From Salinimicrobium tongyeongense (lineage in GTDB: Bacteria > Bacteroidota > Bacteroidia > Flavobacteriales > Flavobacteriaceae), in contig NZ_CP069620.1 of NCBI RefSeq assembly GCF_026109735.1, forward strand, positions 2,480,001-2,544,000: DNA of 64,000 bases, given 5' to 3'. Positions 28,745 through 40,091 of the stretch are shown here, in pieces. The first letter of the stretch is position 1. Every line of letters begins with the position of its first letter. A model generated the notes under the pieces. It did no database searches. It saw nothing but the letters and a program-made list of their open reading frames with translations, and was not told where the DNA came from. The translations under genes and the position numbers were made by a program.

Positions 28745-31700
28745 ATGAAGTTTTTTCTTAGACTATCTGTAGTTGCTGCTTTGCTTGTTCTTAGCAGTTG
28801 TAAAAAAGAGGAAGAGGTTGCAACTTCTGAATCTTCTGAAACTAAAATTTTCCGCAGTGTTTCTTCGGAAGAGTCGGCTATTAATTTCAGTAATAATTTA
28901 ACTGAAAGTGATTCCCTCAATTATTTTAGCTATTCCTACATCTATATGGGCGGGGGCGTGGCCGTTGGGGATATCAATAATGACGGATTGCAGGATCTTT
29001 ACTTTACAGGAAACCAGGTTCCAAATAAGTTGTATTTGAATAAAGGTGAGCTTGAATTTGAAGATATCACTAAAGCTGCCGGCGTGGCAGGAGATAGCAG
29101 GTGGTATACTGGGGTTACCATGGCCGATGTGAACGGCGATGGATATTTGGATATTTACCTTTCTGTAGGGGGGAAGTTTGAGCCCAAAAATAATCAGCTC
29201 TTTATTAATAATGGTGACGGTACCTTTGAGGAGAAGGCCCGGGAGTATGGCCTTGATGATCCAGGGAATAGTGTTCAAACTACCTTTTTTGATTATGACA
29301 GGGATGGGGATCTTGATGCCTACATTGCTAATTATCCGCCAACCAGGTTTGATTCTCCAAATTTCATCTATGAATATAAAATGAAAAACGTAAGTGATCT
29401 CGAATCAGACCACTTACTGCGCAACGATGGAGGTGAATTTACAGATGTTACAGACGAAGCAGGAGTGCGAAGTTTTGGTCTTACCCTCTCTGCAACAGTG
29501 GCCGACCTCAATAACGATGGCTGGCCAGATATGTATGTTTCTAACGATTTTAGCTCTCCCGACTTTTTGTACATGAACAACGGAGACGGCACCTTCAGGG
29601 AAGTTGTTAAAAATGCCACTTCACACACCTCTTTTTTTGGAATGGGGGTAGATATAGCCGATTTTAATAATGACGGGAACCTGGATATCTATCAGGTAGA
29701 TATGTCGGCAAAAGATAACAGGAGAAAAAAGGCCAATATGGCGAGTATGAACCCAGATTTGTTCTGGAGCACCGTTGAGGCCGGTTTTCATTATCAATAC
29801 ATGCAAAACGTATTGCAAACCAATACCGGAGTTTTTGAAGACGAAAACCCATTTTTTGCCGACCTGTCGCGTATCACAGGATCTTCTTCTACAGACTGGA
29901 GCTGGGGGCCTCTGTTTGCCGATTTTGACAATGATGGGCACAAAGACCTTTTTGTTAGTAACGGAACACGAAGGGAGATCAATAACAACGATTATTTTAA
30001 CAGCCTCAAAGACACCAGGGTCGTAGAAGATCAACTTGAAAAAAGCCTGAGTATTCCTTCAGAAAAAATTGATAATTTCATGTTTCAGAACCATGGGGAT
30101 TTGTCTTTTGAAATAGCCAACAAAAAATGGGGAATTGAATATGAAGGATGGTCTAACGGAGTAATATATGCCGATTTGGACAATGATGGAGATTTAGAGA
30201 TAGTGACCAACAACATTGATGATAAGGCTTCTCTTTTTGAAAATACCAGTGCAGGGCAAAATAATTATGTGCAAATAGAATTTGAAGGCAATGAGAAAAA
30301 TGTTTTTGGGCTTGGAACTCGGGCTTATGTGAAAGCGAACGGGATGGAGCAAATGCAGGAGCTCACCCTCACCCGTGGTTTCCAGTCTTCGGTTGCGCCT
30401 ATGTTACACTTTGGGCTGGCAAAAACCGATATAGCAGATGAAATCAGGATAGTATGGCCAGATGGTAAAGCTGAAATCCTGGAAGATGTTAAAGCCAATC
30501 AGCGGTTGAAAATGCAATATGCCAATGCTACCGAATTATCTGCGGAAACTCCTAAGAAAAATCTCCTTTTTACAACCCTTAGAGATACAACTTCTTTCCC
30601 GGAGCATCGACATATTGAAAATGATTTTGACGATTTTAAAAATGAAGTGCTGTTGCCTCATCGTACTTCCACCTTTGGACCGGGTGCAGCGGTGGGTGAT
30701 TTAAATGGAGATGGAAGAGATGATATTTTCATTGGTGCTGCTTCTGGTTACGAAGCAGGGCTTTATTTTCAAAAGGGTTCAGGTTTTGAAAAAATAAATA
30801 GTACAGCTTTTCAGCAAGACAAAATGCATGAAGATCTAGGTGCCCTTATCTTTGATGCTAATGATGACGGTTATAATGACATTTATGTGGTAAGCGGTGG
30901 GAACGAATTTAAACCCGATTCTGAATATTTGCAGGACCGGCTATATATAAATGATGGTAAGGGCAGTTTTAAAAGGGATGAATCTGCACTGCCTGAAATG
31001 CTCACCAGTGGCTCCAGGGTCTATCAGGCCGATTTTGATAAGGATGGGAAAAAGGACCTTTTAGTGCTGGGGCGCCTGGTGCCGGGAAATTATCCTTTAC
31101 CTGCCACATCTTATATCCTCAAAAATGTTGGGGAAAACGGAAAAGCTAAGTTTCGTGACATCACAAAAAATATAGCCCCCGAATTACAATCTCTTGGTAT
31201 GGCTACCAGCGCAGAAATTGTAGATATAGATAATGATGGTTGGGAAGATATAGTAGTAGTGGGAGAATGGATGCCCATTAAGGTCTTCAAAAATTCAGAA
31301 AAAGGCTTTACTGATATTTCTGAAGAGCTTGGGCTGGCCGACACTACTGGCTGGTGGTGGAGTGTAAAATCTGCTGATTTTGACAATGACGGGGATCAGG
31401 ATTTTGTGGTGGGTAACCTTGGTAAGAACTACAAATACAAAGCGAATAAAGAAGAAACTTTTGATATTTACTTCAAGGATTTTGACGCAAACAATAAGCA
31501 GGATATTGTTTTGAGTTACTATAATGATGGTACTAAGTTTCCATTAAGAGGCCGGGAATGTTCTTCCCAGCAAATTCCCGGCATTAAAAATAAATTTCCA
31601 GATTACCAGTCTTTTTCAACAGCGACTTTAGAAGATGTTTATACCCGGGAGGAACTGGAAAATTCCCTGCACTACCAGGTTAAATCTTTTGCCAGTATTT

Positions 31701-32053
31701 ACCTCGAAAACAGGGACGGGGAATTTGTTGTTCATAAGCTACCTTCCGGAGCCCAAATTTCATCCATAAATCAAATTCTTATTGATGATTACAATAAAGA
31801 TGGGCACCTGGATGCTTTGGTGGCGGGCAACCTTTTTTGGTCTGAAGTTGAAACCACCCGGAATGACGCAGGCTACGGATTGTTTTTAAAAGGAGATGGT
31901 AAGGGTGGTTTTAAAGAAGCCACTGCTACAGAGAGCGGTTTGTTTATACCAGGTGATGTGAAGGATATGTTGAGGATGAAAGTGGGGGGCAGCAATGTAA
32001 TTGTAGCTGTTAAAAATGATGATGTTTTACAATTTATTACAGTAAATAATTAA
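28745..32053 (+). CDS. Large FG-GAP/VCBS repeat lipoprotein with ASPIC/UnbV module
   Basis: An 1102-residue lipoprotein (VLSSCKKEEE, Cys20). It holds about fourteen FG-GAP calcium-loop blades in two blocks separated by an UnbV/ASPIC-like module (RIVWPDGKAEILEDV, about 575-590). Examples are DINNDGLQDLY, DVNGDGYLDIY, DFDNDGHKDLF, DLNGDGRDDIF and DIDNDGWEDIV. Two beta-propellers on a membrane-anchored stalk are therefore likely. No catalytic motif is seen. It stands directly upstream of susC/susD and has a shorter relative on the opposite arm. The pairing of such proteins with SusCD is common in Flavobacteriia, but no function is known to me. Confidence 0.88.
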   Translation: MKFFLRLSVVAALLVLSSCKKEEEVATSESSETKIFRSVSSEESAINFSNNLTESDSLNYFSYSYIYMGGGVAVGDINNDGLQDLYFTGNQVPNKLYLNKGELEFEDITKAAGVAGDSRWYTGVTMADVNGDGYLDIYLSVGGKFEPKNNQLFINNGDGTFEEKAREYGLDDPGNSVQTTFFDYDRDGDLDAYIANYPPTRFDSPNFIYEYKMKNVSDLESDHLLRNDGGEFTDVTDEAGVRSFGLTLSATVADLNNDGWPDMYVSNDFSSPDFLYMNNGDGTFREVVKNATSHTSFFGMGVDIADFNNDGNLDIYQVDMSAKDNRRKKANMASMNPDLFWSTVEAGFHYQYMQNVLQTNTGVFEDENPFFADLSRITGSSSTDWSWGPLFADFDNDGHKDLFVSNGTRREINNNDYFNSLKDTRVVEDQLEKSLSIPSEKIDNFMFQNHGDLSFEIANKKWGIEYEGWSNGVIYADLDNDGDLEIVTNNIDDKASLFENTSAGQNNYVQIEFEGNEKNVFGLGTRAYVKANGMEQMQELTLTRGFQSSVAPMLHFGLAKTDIADEIRIVWPDGKAEILEDVKANQRLKMQYANATELSAETPKKNLLFTTLRDTTSFPEHRHIENDFDDFKNEVLLPHRTSTFGPGAAVGDLNGDGRDDIFIGAASGYEAGLYFQKGSGFEKINSTAFQQDKMHEDLGALIFDANDDGYNDIYVVSGGNEFKPDSEYLQDRLYINDGKGSFKRDESALPEMLTSGSRVYQADFDKDGKKDLLVLGRLVPGNYPLPATSYILKNVGENGKAKFRDITKNIAPELQSLGMATSAEIVDIDNDGWEDIVVVGEWMPIKVFKNSEKGFTDISEELGLADTTGWWWSVKSADFDNDGDQDFVVGNLGKNYKYKANKEETFDIYFKDFDANNKQDIVLSYYNDGTKFPLRGRECSSQQIPGIKNKFPDYQSFSTATLEDVYTREELENSLHYQVKSFASIYLENRDGEFVVHKLPSGAQISSINQILIDDYNKDGHLDALVAGNLFWSEVETTRNDAGYGLFLKGDGKGGFKEATATESGLFIPGDVKDMLRMKVGGSNVIVAVKNDDVLQFITVNN

Positions 32054-32102
32054 TATAACTTTTAGAAGCTATTAGACGTACCACAAGGGCTTTAAGAGGG
32101 AG

Positions 32103-32133
32103 TTAACAAAAAAAAAACTTATTTTTTTGTTAA
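32103..32133. other. A/T hairpin in the gap before susC
   Basis: TTAACAAAAAAA and its complement flank 7 nt. It is weak as a terminator (one G-C pair per arm) but could reduce read-through from the FG-GAP gene. Downstream, an ATTG (32150-32153) / 20 nt / TACATTTA (32174-32181) pair is a possible susC promoter. Confidence 0.3.
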
Positions 32134-32208
32134 AGTTTACTCGAAAACGATTGCGGATTGGAAATGTTTTTAATACATTTATCACTAACTAACTTATAAC
32201 CAATTAAA

Positions 32209-35200
32209 ATGATAGGAAATCGCTTAAGAAGTAGTCTGTTTTTGATATGCTTCCTCTGGTTTGGATTCATGTCGGCCCAGGAAACCATTTCGGGAACAGT
32301 TACTGATGCAACCGGCCCTCTTCCCGGAGTAAATGTGGTTCTTGAGGGAACGACCACGGGAACAGTTACAGATTTTGATGGAAATTACACCCTTGAATTA
32401 GAAAAGGATCCGGGTCCAGATGCCAGGCTTATTTTCAGCTATGTTGGCTTCGAAACCCAAAGAGTAGCCATAAATGACCGATCGGTTATCAATGTAAATA
32501 TGATTTCTGATGCACAGGCATTAGACGATGTGGTGATTGTAGGGTATGGTACCCAGTCAAGAGCTGAAGTTACCGGGGCTATTTCAAGTATAGATTCAGA
32601 TGAGGTGAGCAGCCTTCCTGTAGCTACGGCAGAGCAGGCACTACAGGGTAGGGCTTCAGGTGTAACCGTTATAAACTCGGGTGCACCAGGGAATTCTCCT
32701 GCGGTAAGGATTAGAGGACTTGCCACACCTAACAACAACGACCCGTTGTATGTTATAGATGGGGTGATAGCAGGGGGCTTGGGTAGCCTTAACCCTAATG
32801 ACATTCAGAACATACAGGTTTTGAAAGATGCCTCAACCACTGCTGTTTATGGTTCAAGAGGTGCAAATGGTGTGGTTTTGGTAACTACCAAATCGGGTAG
32901 GGCTTCTGAAAAAGCACAGTTAAGCTTAGATGTTTATTCAGGAGTGCAATTTCTTTCAAATAGATATGACCTGCTAAATACAGATCAATATATACAATAC
33001 GCCAGAGAAATTTCAGAAACCGTTCCGCCGCGCATTACAGATCCTCAATACTCCGATATGTTAGATAATGAAACTGACTGGCAGGATGAGATTTTTAGAA
33101 CAGGAGTTTTAAAAAGTGTTACCCTTGGTCTTTCCGGAGGTAATGAGAACAGCAATTACAGGTTCTCGGGTGGCTACCTGAATCAGGAAGGGGCACTTAT
33201 AGAAACTGAATATGAGCGATTTAATTTTAGATCTAATAGTAATTTCACTTTTGGAAAACTGCGTTTAGGGCAAACTTTAAATACTGCTATTACTGTTCAG
33301 AACCCTGAAAGATCAGATGGAGGTAGATCAGTTTTGGAACACGCCATAAAATCAGCACCTTATTTACCTGTATACAATCCCGATAACCGGGGTGGTTTCC
33401 AGGGACCAAACACAGTAATAGATGGTCAGGATGCTGCAAACCCTGTTCGGGTGCAAACATTGGGGAGTGCTGAAAATAAAGGAATAACTCTTCTGGGAAG
33501 TTTGTTTGCTGAATATGAAATAATTGACGGGCTCGTTTTTAAAAGTCAGGCAGGTTTAGATTACTACAAGTATAATAATAACATATTTATTCCTTCTTTT
33601 AATGATGACAGTGCAGGGTCTACCGGAGCAATAAATTATGCGCAAATCACAAAAAATAGTGGTACCAATCAATCTCTTACCCTTACCAATAGTTTAACGT
33701 ATAAATTTGATGTTGCCGATTTGCACAATTTTGAAATTCTGGTTTTGGCAGAAGATCAGAGAATTGATGGTGAAAGCCTGGATGCAAGCAGCCAGAACAA
33801 CATTACAGATGAGGTAGAGGAGTTATCTTTAAATCAGGCCGGATTGTCTTCAGCGTCTTTTGAATATAGAAGAATTGGGTATTTAGGTAGGGTGAATTAC
33901 AATTACGACCAGAAATATCTTCTTGCCGGATCTTTCCGAAGGGATGCTTCGTCACGCTTTGGTGCCAATAATCGTTGGGGGGACTTTTGGTCTGTTGCTG
34001 CAGGATGGAACGTAGCAAAAGAGAGTTTTATGGAAGACTCGAACATTAACAACCTTAAAATTCGCGGAAGTTGGGGTACCACAGGGAATGACCTTATTGG
34101 GAATTATCGTTATTCTACCTCACTGGTTACCAGTTTTCTATACCCAATTGCAGGCTCGGCGCTTGAAGGGACTACAGCGGAAGGTCTTGGTAATCAAAAC
34201 CTGAAATGGGAGGAAGTAACCATGAAAAATATAGGGGTAGATATCGGAATTTTGAATAATACCTTTACGGCATCCCTTGAATATTATAGTAACCGCAGTG
34301 ATGATCTTCTTTATGAATTGCCATTGCCACTTAGCTTAGGTTATAATGTCCCCACCATAGCCTCTAATGTGGGGTCTGTGGAAACCAACGGTTTTGAAGC
34401 CGATTTCGGATATAACGATTATGATGGTGAGTTCACCTGGTCAGCAAATTTGAACCTGGGAACCAGTAAAAATGAAGTTTTGTCTATTGGAAACCTAACA
34501 GAGGTGACAGGAGGATTTTTTGAAAATGAATATCTTACAAGGATTGCACCGGGAGAAGCCTTATTTCATTTCTACGGTTTAAAAACTGATGGTGTCTTCC
34601 AAAACCAGGCAGAAGTGGATGCAGTGTATACCGCAAACCCCGATCAGGATGCTATTCAGCCGGGAGATATTCGCTTTGTTGATATTAACGGAGATGGTAC
34701 CATTAATGCGGCAGATAAAACCGTAATTGGTAATCCTTACCCAACATTAACTATGGGGCTTAATATCAGTGCTCAATACAAGAATTTTGATGCCTCCATA
34801 TTTATTCAGGGAGCTTATGGACAGGATATCTATAATACGAATATATATGACCTAGAAGGTATGCCAAGACTTTTCAATAGTGGGGTAGCTGTTTTGGATA
34901 GATGGACTGGTGAAGGTACATCAAATACCATTCCCCGTGCTTTAGGTGCTCCACAAAACCTTTATGCCTCAGACCGTTTTATAGAAGATGGATCTTACAC
35001 CCGATTAAAAAACCTAAACATAGGCTATACTTTTGATGAAGATGTATTTGGAGATTCGGTGGCCAACCTTAGAATTTATGTTAGTGGGCAGAACCTGATT
35101 ACCTTAACCGACTATTCCGGGCTGGATCCCGAAATTGGTGTTGATAATGTATTGTTCCAGGGAACCGGAGCTATTGGTATTGACAGAGGATTGTATCCGC

Positions 35201-35241
35201 AGCCAACTTCAATAACTTTCGGTGTTCAATTAGGATTTTAA
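32209..35241 (+). CDS. susC: SusC/RagA-type TonB-dependent outer-membrane transporter
   Basis: A 1010-residue outer-membrane protein. A signal peptide (about 1-24, MSAQ) precedes a carboxypeptidase-regulatory-like CNA-B domain (ISGTVTDATGPLPGVNV, about 26-105). The TonB box region (DDVVIVGYGTQ, near 107) is followed by a plug (about 115-230, with RIRGLATPNNNDPLYVIDG and GSRGANGVVLVTTK) and a 22-strand barrel ending in FGVQLGF with a C-terminal Phe. It imports oligosaccharides with energy from TonB-ExbBD. The SusD partner gene starts 12 nt later. No dedicated anti-sigma (FecR) or hybrid sensor gene is adjacent. Confidence 0.96.
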   Translation: MIGNRLRSSLFLICFLWFGFMSAQETISGTVTDATGPLPGVNVVLEGTTTGTVTDFDGNYTLELEKDPGPDARLIFSYVGFETQRVAINDRSVINVNMISDAQALDDVVIVGYGTQSRAEVTGAISSIDSDEVSSLPVATAEQALQGRASGVTVINSGAPGNSPAVRIRGLATPNNNDPLYVIDGVIAGGLGSLNPNDIQNIQVLKDASTTAVYGSRGANGVVLVTTKSGRASEKAQLSLDVYSGVQFLSNRYDLLNTDQYIQYAREISETVPPRITDPQYSDMLDNETDWQDEIFRTGVLKSVTLGLSGGNENSNYRFSGGYLNQEGALIETEYERFNFRSNSNFTFGKLRLGQTLNTAITVQNPERSDGGRSVLEHAIKSAPYLPVYNPDNRGGFQGPNTVIDGQDAANPVRVQTLGSAENKGITLLGSLFAEYEIIDGLVFKSQAGLDYYKYNNNIFIPSFNDDSAGSTGAINYAQITKNSGTNQSLTLTNSLTYKFDVADLHNFEILVLAEDQRIDGESLDASSQNNITDEVEELSLNQAGLSSASFEYRRIGYLGRVNYNYDQKYLLAGSFRRDASSRFGANNRWGDFWSVAAGWNVAKESFMEDSNINNLKIRGSWGTTGNDLIGNYRYSTSLVTSFLYPIAGSALEGTTAEGLGNQNLKWEEVTMKNIGVDIGILNNTFTASLEYYSNRSDDLLYELPLPLSLGYNVPTIASNVGSVETNGFEADFGYNDYDGEFTWSANLNLGTSKNEVLSIGNLTEVTGGFFENEYLTRIAPGEALFHFYGLKTDGVFQNQAEVDAVYTANPDQDAIQPGDIRFVDINGDGTINAADKTVIGNPYPTLTMGLNISAQYKNFDASIFIQGAYGQDIYNTNIYDLEGMPRLFNSGVAVLDRWTGEGTSNTIPRALGAPQNLYASDRFIEDGSYTRLKNLNIGYTFDEDVFGDSVANLRIYVSGQNLITLTDYSGLDPEIGVDNVLFQGTGAIGIDRGLYPQPTSITFGVQLGF

Positions 35242-35253
35242 AAAAGAACAATT

Positions 35254-36720
35254 ATGAAAAGAGTAAAAATATTTTTAACAGTCTTAATCACAGTATTTGC
35301 TATAAATGGTTGTGATGAAGGAGACCTTGAACTATCAAACCCCAGTGGACTTTCCCCTGAAACCTATTTTAGAACTGAGGCTCAGGTACAGTCCGCAGTA
35401 AATGCTGTATATGCTAACCTACAAACTATAGGTTTATATACCAGAACCTATTTTTTCGCAATGGACCTAATGTCTCGTGAAGCTTTGGGGAACCCCCAGC
35501 TGGAAGCAGATAAAAGAGTCTATCTTGAATGGTCTTTTGATGCCAGTCATCCTCCCATTGCATGGTACTGGGATTCGTGTTACCGAGGAATAAATAAGGC
35601 GAATTTTGTAATTACTAATGAAGAAAGAATAAGAGAGATTTCTTCTTCGCTGTTGAGTGATGATAAAAAAGATAATTTTATCGGACAGGCAAAATACCTA
35701 AGAGCTTTATATTATTTTATGTTAGTAACCCGTTTTGGAGACATTCCTTTAATCACTTCTGTTCCTGAAAGTGGTGAAGGTTTCCCACGTACTCCCAAAG
35801 AGCAGGTTTATGACCAGATTATTGCTGATCTCAATGATGCATCACAACTACTCTTTGACAAAGAGAACACAGAAAATGGTAGAGCTACAAAAGGTGCCGC
35901 TTATGCACTGTTAGGTAAAACTCATTTATACAGGGAACAATACCAGGCAGCTTTAAATGCTTTTGATAACATTTACGGAGAGTATTCTCTAGAAGAAGAT
36001 TATTTTGCAAACTTCAGGGAAGAGGATGAGTTTGGACCTGAATCTATTTTTGAGGTGCAATTTGATGATGATCTTGGTAATTCTGCAGTCTGGAATTCAA
36101 ACTCCTCTGGGGAAGATGCAAATGAAGTGACCTTCCGGGGGCAGGAGTATGGGTTTAATGACTGGTTCAACGCCTATCCTTCACCGGCTCTTCTTGATGC
36201 CTATGAAGATGGTGATATCAGGTTTGAGGAAAACTTTTACGTAGTGGGTGATACTTTTGCAGGAGGGGTTATAGAAGAAATTCCTCTGGAGCGTAGAGCA
36301 GCCTGGAGAAAATACCAGAATTACTACAAAGACGTAAATGAAGATCAGGCTTCAGGAATAAACTTCAAAGTGATACGATATGCCGATGTGCTCTTAATGA
36401 TGGCAGAAGCTGAAAATGAATTAGGAAATCAGGCCCAGGCAATTGATTATATCAATGAAGTTAGGGAAAGAGCAGGACTGGATCCTTTACCGAATAATCT
36501 TTCTCAGCAAGAGGTCTTTGATGCTATAGTACAGGAAAGAATGGTTGAGTTGGCAGGGGAACAGGTGCGTTTTCCAGACCTTGTAAGATGGGGGCTTGCT
36601 GCAGATTATCTTGGAGAATTTGGTTTCCAGACTGGTAAGAATGAGCTCTGGCCCATACCAAATGATGAAATTTCATCTAATGATGCTATTAGTCAGGCAG
36701 ATCAAAATCCCGGATATTAA
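35254..36720 (+). CDS. susD: SusD/RagB-type surface glycan-binding lipoprotein
   Basis: A 488-residue lipoprotein (VFAINGCDEG, Cys20) with the SusD fold. The N-terminal SusD-like region (LSPETYFRTEAQVQSAVNAVY) is followed by TPR helices (AKYLRALYYFMLVTRFGDIPL) and the RagB C-terminal part (VIRYADVLLMMAEAENELG, AIVQERMVELAGE). It acts as the lid of the SusC barrel and binds the oligosaccharide. The final residues LWPIPNDEI...QADQNPGY are typical. A strong terminator lies 18 nt after the stop, so it ends the FG-GAP - SusC - SusD unit. Confidence 0.96.
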   Translation: MKRVKIFLTVLITVFAINGCDEGDLELSNPSGLSPETYFRTEAQVQSAVNAVYANLQTIGLYTRTYFFAMDLMSREALGNPQLEADKRVYLEWSFDASHPPIAWYWDSCYRGINKANFVITNEERIREISSSLLSDDKKDNFIGQAKYLRALYYFMLVTRFGDIPLITSVPESGEGFPRTPKEQVYDQIIADLNDASQLLFDKENTENGRATKGAAYALLGKTHLYREQYQAALNAFDNIYGEYSLEEDYFANFREEDEFGPESIFEVQFDDDLGNSAVWNSNSSGEDANEVTFRGQEYGFNDWFNAYPSPALLDAYEDGDIRFEENFYVVGDTFAGGVIEEIPLERRAAWRKYQNYYKDVNEDQASGINFKVIRYADVLLMMAEAENELGNQAQAIDYINEVRERAGLDPLPNNLSQQEVFDAIVQERMVELAGEQVRFPDLVRWGLAADYLGEFGFQTGKNELWPIPNDEISSNDAISQADQNPGY

Positions 36721-36737
36721 TTAGCCTTTTTTAAACG

Positions 36738-36771
36738 AAAAACCCTTTCATAATTTTGAAAGGGTTTTTTT
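36738..36771 (+). terminator. Intrinsic terminator after susD
   Basis: The stem CCCTTTCA/TGAAAGGG with loop TAATTT is preceded by AAAAA and followed by seven T residues. Confidence 0.88.
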
Positions 36772-36864
36772 ATTTAGAGGTATTCATATGAGCAGTTGTT
36801 AACAATAGAGAATGCAAAGAGATTTCTCAAAAACACTATAAATTTATCCAATTCAATTTTTAAT

Positions 36865-39024
<2,160 letters not shown>

Positions 39025-39082
39025 TTCACCTCTAATAAACAACTCTCCTGGGAATATTTACAACTATCGGGAGTGAACCATT

Positions 39083-39129
39083 AAAAAACAACCTTCAAAA
39101 ATGGCATTTTTGAAGGTTGTTTTTTTTTT
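39083..39129. terminator. Bidirectional terminator built on the iterated palindrome
   Basis: A perfect 43-nt inverted repeat (39083-39125, 21-nt arms) around G39104. The apex is the core AAAAATGGCATTTTT, and the stem adds CAACCTTC/GAAGGTTG. A-run and T-run ends serve both convergent genes (YyaL ending 39024, SMP-30 ending 39142). Confidence 0.88.
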
Positions 39130-39141
39130 ACCCAAAGATTT

Positions 39142-40032
39142 CTATTTGCCGCTTACGTTCATTTCAAGGCTAAAGAGGGAGTCCATGGCTGTAATAAATA
39201 AAGTCTTTTTGTCTTTACCGCCAAAAGTGACATTGGCCGTCCACTCTTTATCTACCGCTATGTGAAGTATCTTTTCTCCGGCACTGTTAAAAACTGTTAC
39301 GCCCTCTCCCGTGAGGTAAACATTTCCCTGCTCGTCTATGGTCATCCCGTCTGAACCCATTTCAGTAAAAAGGCTTTTGTTTTCCAGTTTTCCGTCTTTG
39401 CCTATGCTGTATTTCCAGGTCTTGTTGTCTTCAATATCAGCCACATAAAGAGATTTTCCGTCGGGTGTTCCAATGAGGCCGTTGGGTTTTACAAGGCTGT
39501 CTGCGGCCATAAAAAAGCCCTTTTTATCTGGAGTCATGTAATAAACCCGTTGTTCTTTAATAGGCTGTTTGCTGTGGTTCCAGTAAGGCCGCTGGTAAAA
39601 AGGATCGGTTAAAAATATTCCGCCGTCGGGTGCCACCCAAAGGTCGTTGGGGCCGTTTAGTCTTTGGCCCCTAAAATTATCCCGCAGCACTTTAATCTCT
39701 TTACTGGGGCTTATTTGCCATAGTTCCGAATATTTGTCGGCTGCTGCATAAAGATAGCCTTCAGCATCAAAAAACAATCCGTTTGCCCTGCCCGATTCTT
39801 CCATAAAGATGCTTATCTTTTTGTCATTGACATCCCATTTATAAATGTGGTTGTTGGGTTGATCGGTAAAGTAAACATTGCCTTCAGCGTCGGCGGCAGG
39901 CCCTTCGGTAAACTCAAAACCATCGGCCACCAGTTTAAGTTCGGCGCCATCGGCAATTAACTTATTTTCCTGAGCTTTTCCAGTAATGCTGCACAAAAAA
40001 ATTACAGCATAAATAGTGTAAAGAATTTTCAT
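39142..40032 (-). CDS. SMP-30/gluconolactonase family protein
   Basis: A 296-residue exported six-bladed propeller (signal about 1-20, ITGKAQ) of the SMP-30/gluconolactonase/LRE family. Characteristic parts are EFTEGPAADAEGNVYFTDQPNNHIYKWD, NGPNDLWVAPDGGIFLTDP, KPNGLIGTPDGKSLYVAD and GSDGMTIDEQGNVYLTGEG, containing the Glu, Asn and Asp metal ligands expected for calcium- or zinc-dependent lactone hydrolysis. The true substrate is unknown (aldono-lactones likely). It is the last gene of a minus-strand run with acetylesterase-type enzymes and an aldo/keto reductase; a sugar-acid lactone could arise from oxidation of released sugars. Confidence 0.85.
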   Translation of the reverse strand: MKILYTIYAVIFLCSITGKAQENKLIADGAELKLVADGFEFTEGPAADAEGNVYFTDQPNNHIYKWDVNDKKISIFMEESGRANGLFFDAEGYLYAAADKYSELWQISPSKEIKVLRDNFRGQRLNGPNDLWVAPDGGIFLTDPFYQRPYWNHSKQPIKEQRVYYMTPDKKGFFMAADSLVKPNGLIGTPDGKSLYVADIEDNKTWKYSIGKDGKLENKSLFTEMGSDGMTIDEQGNVYLTGEGVTVFNSAGEKILHIAVDKEWTANVTFGGKDKKTLFITAMDSLFSLEMNVSGK

Positions 40033-40091
40033 TAACTATTGTTGATTTGCATGCCGTGAAGGTAAACGTTTTTCCAGATTTTGCTGCGGTT

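Noticed and set aside
32140-32155. LacI/PurR-like operator before susC (AAAACGATTGCGG)
   Set aside because: Only half of a LacI-type site is present and it lacks symmetry; not reported as an operator.
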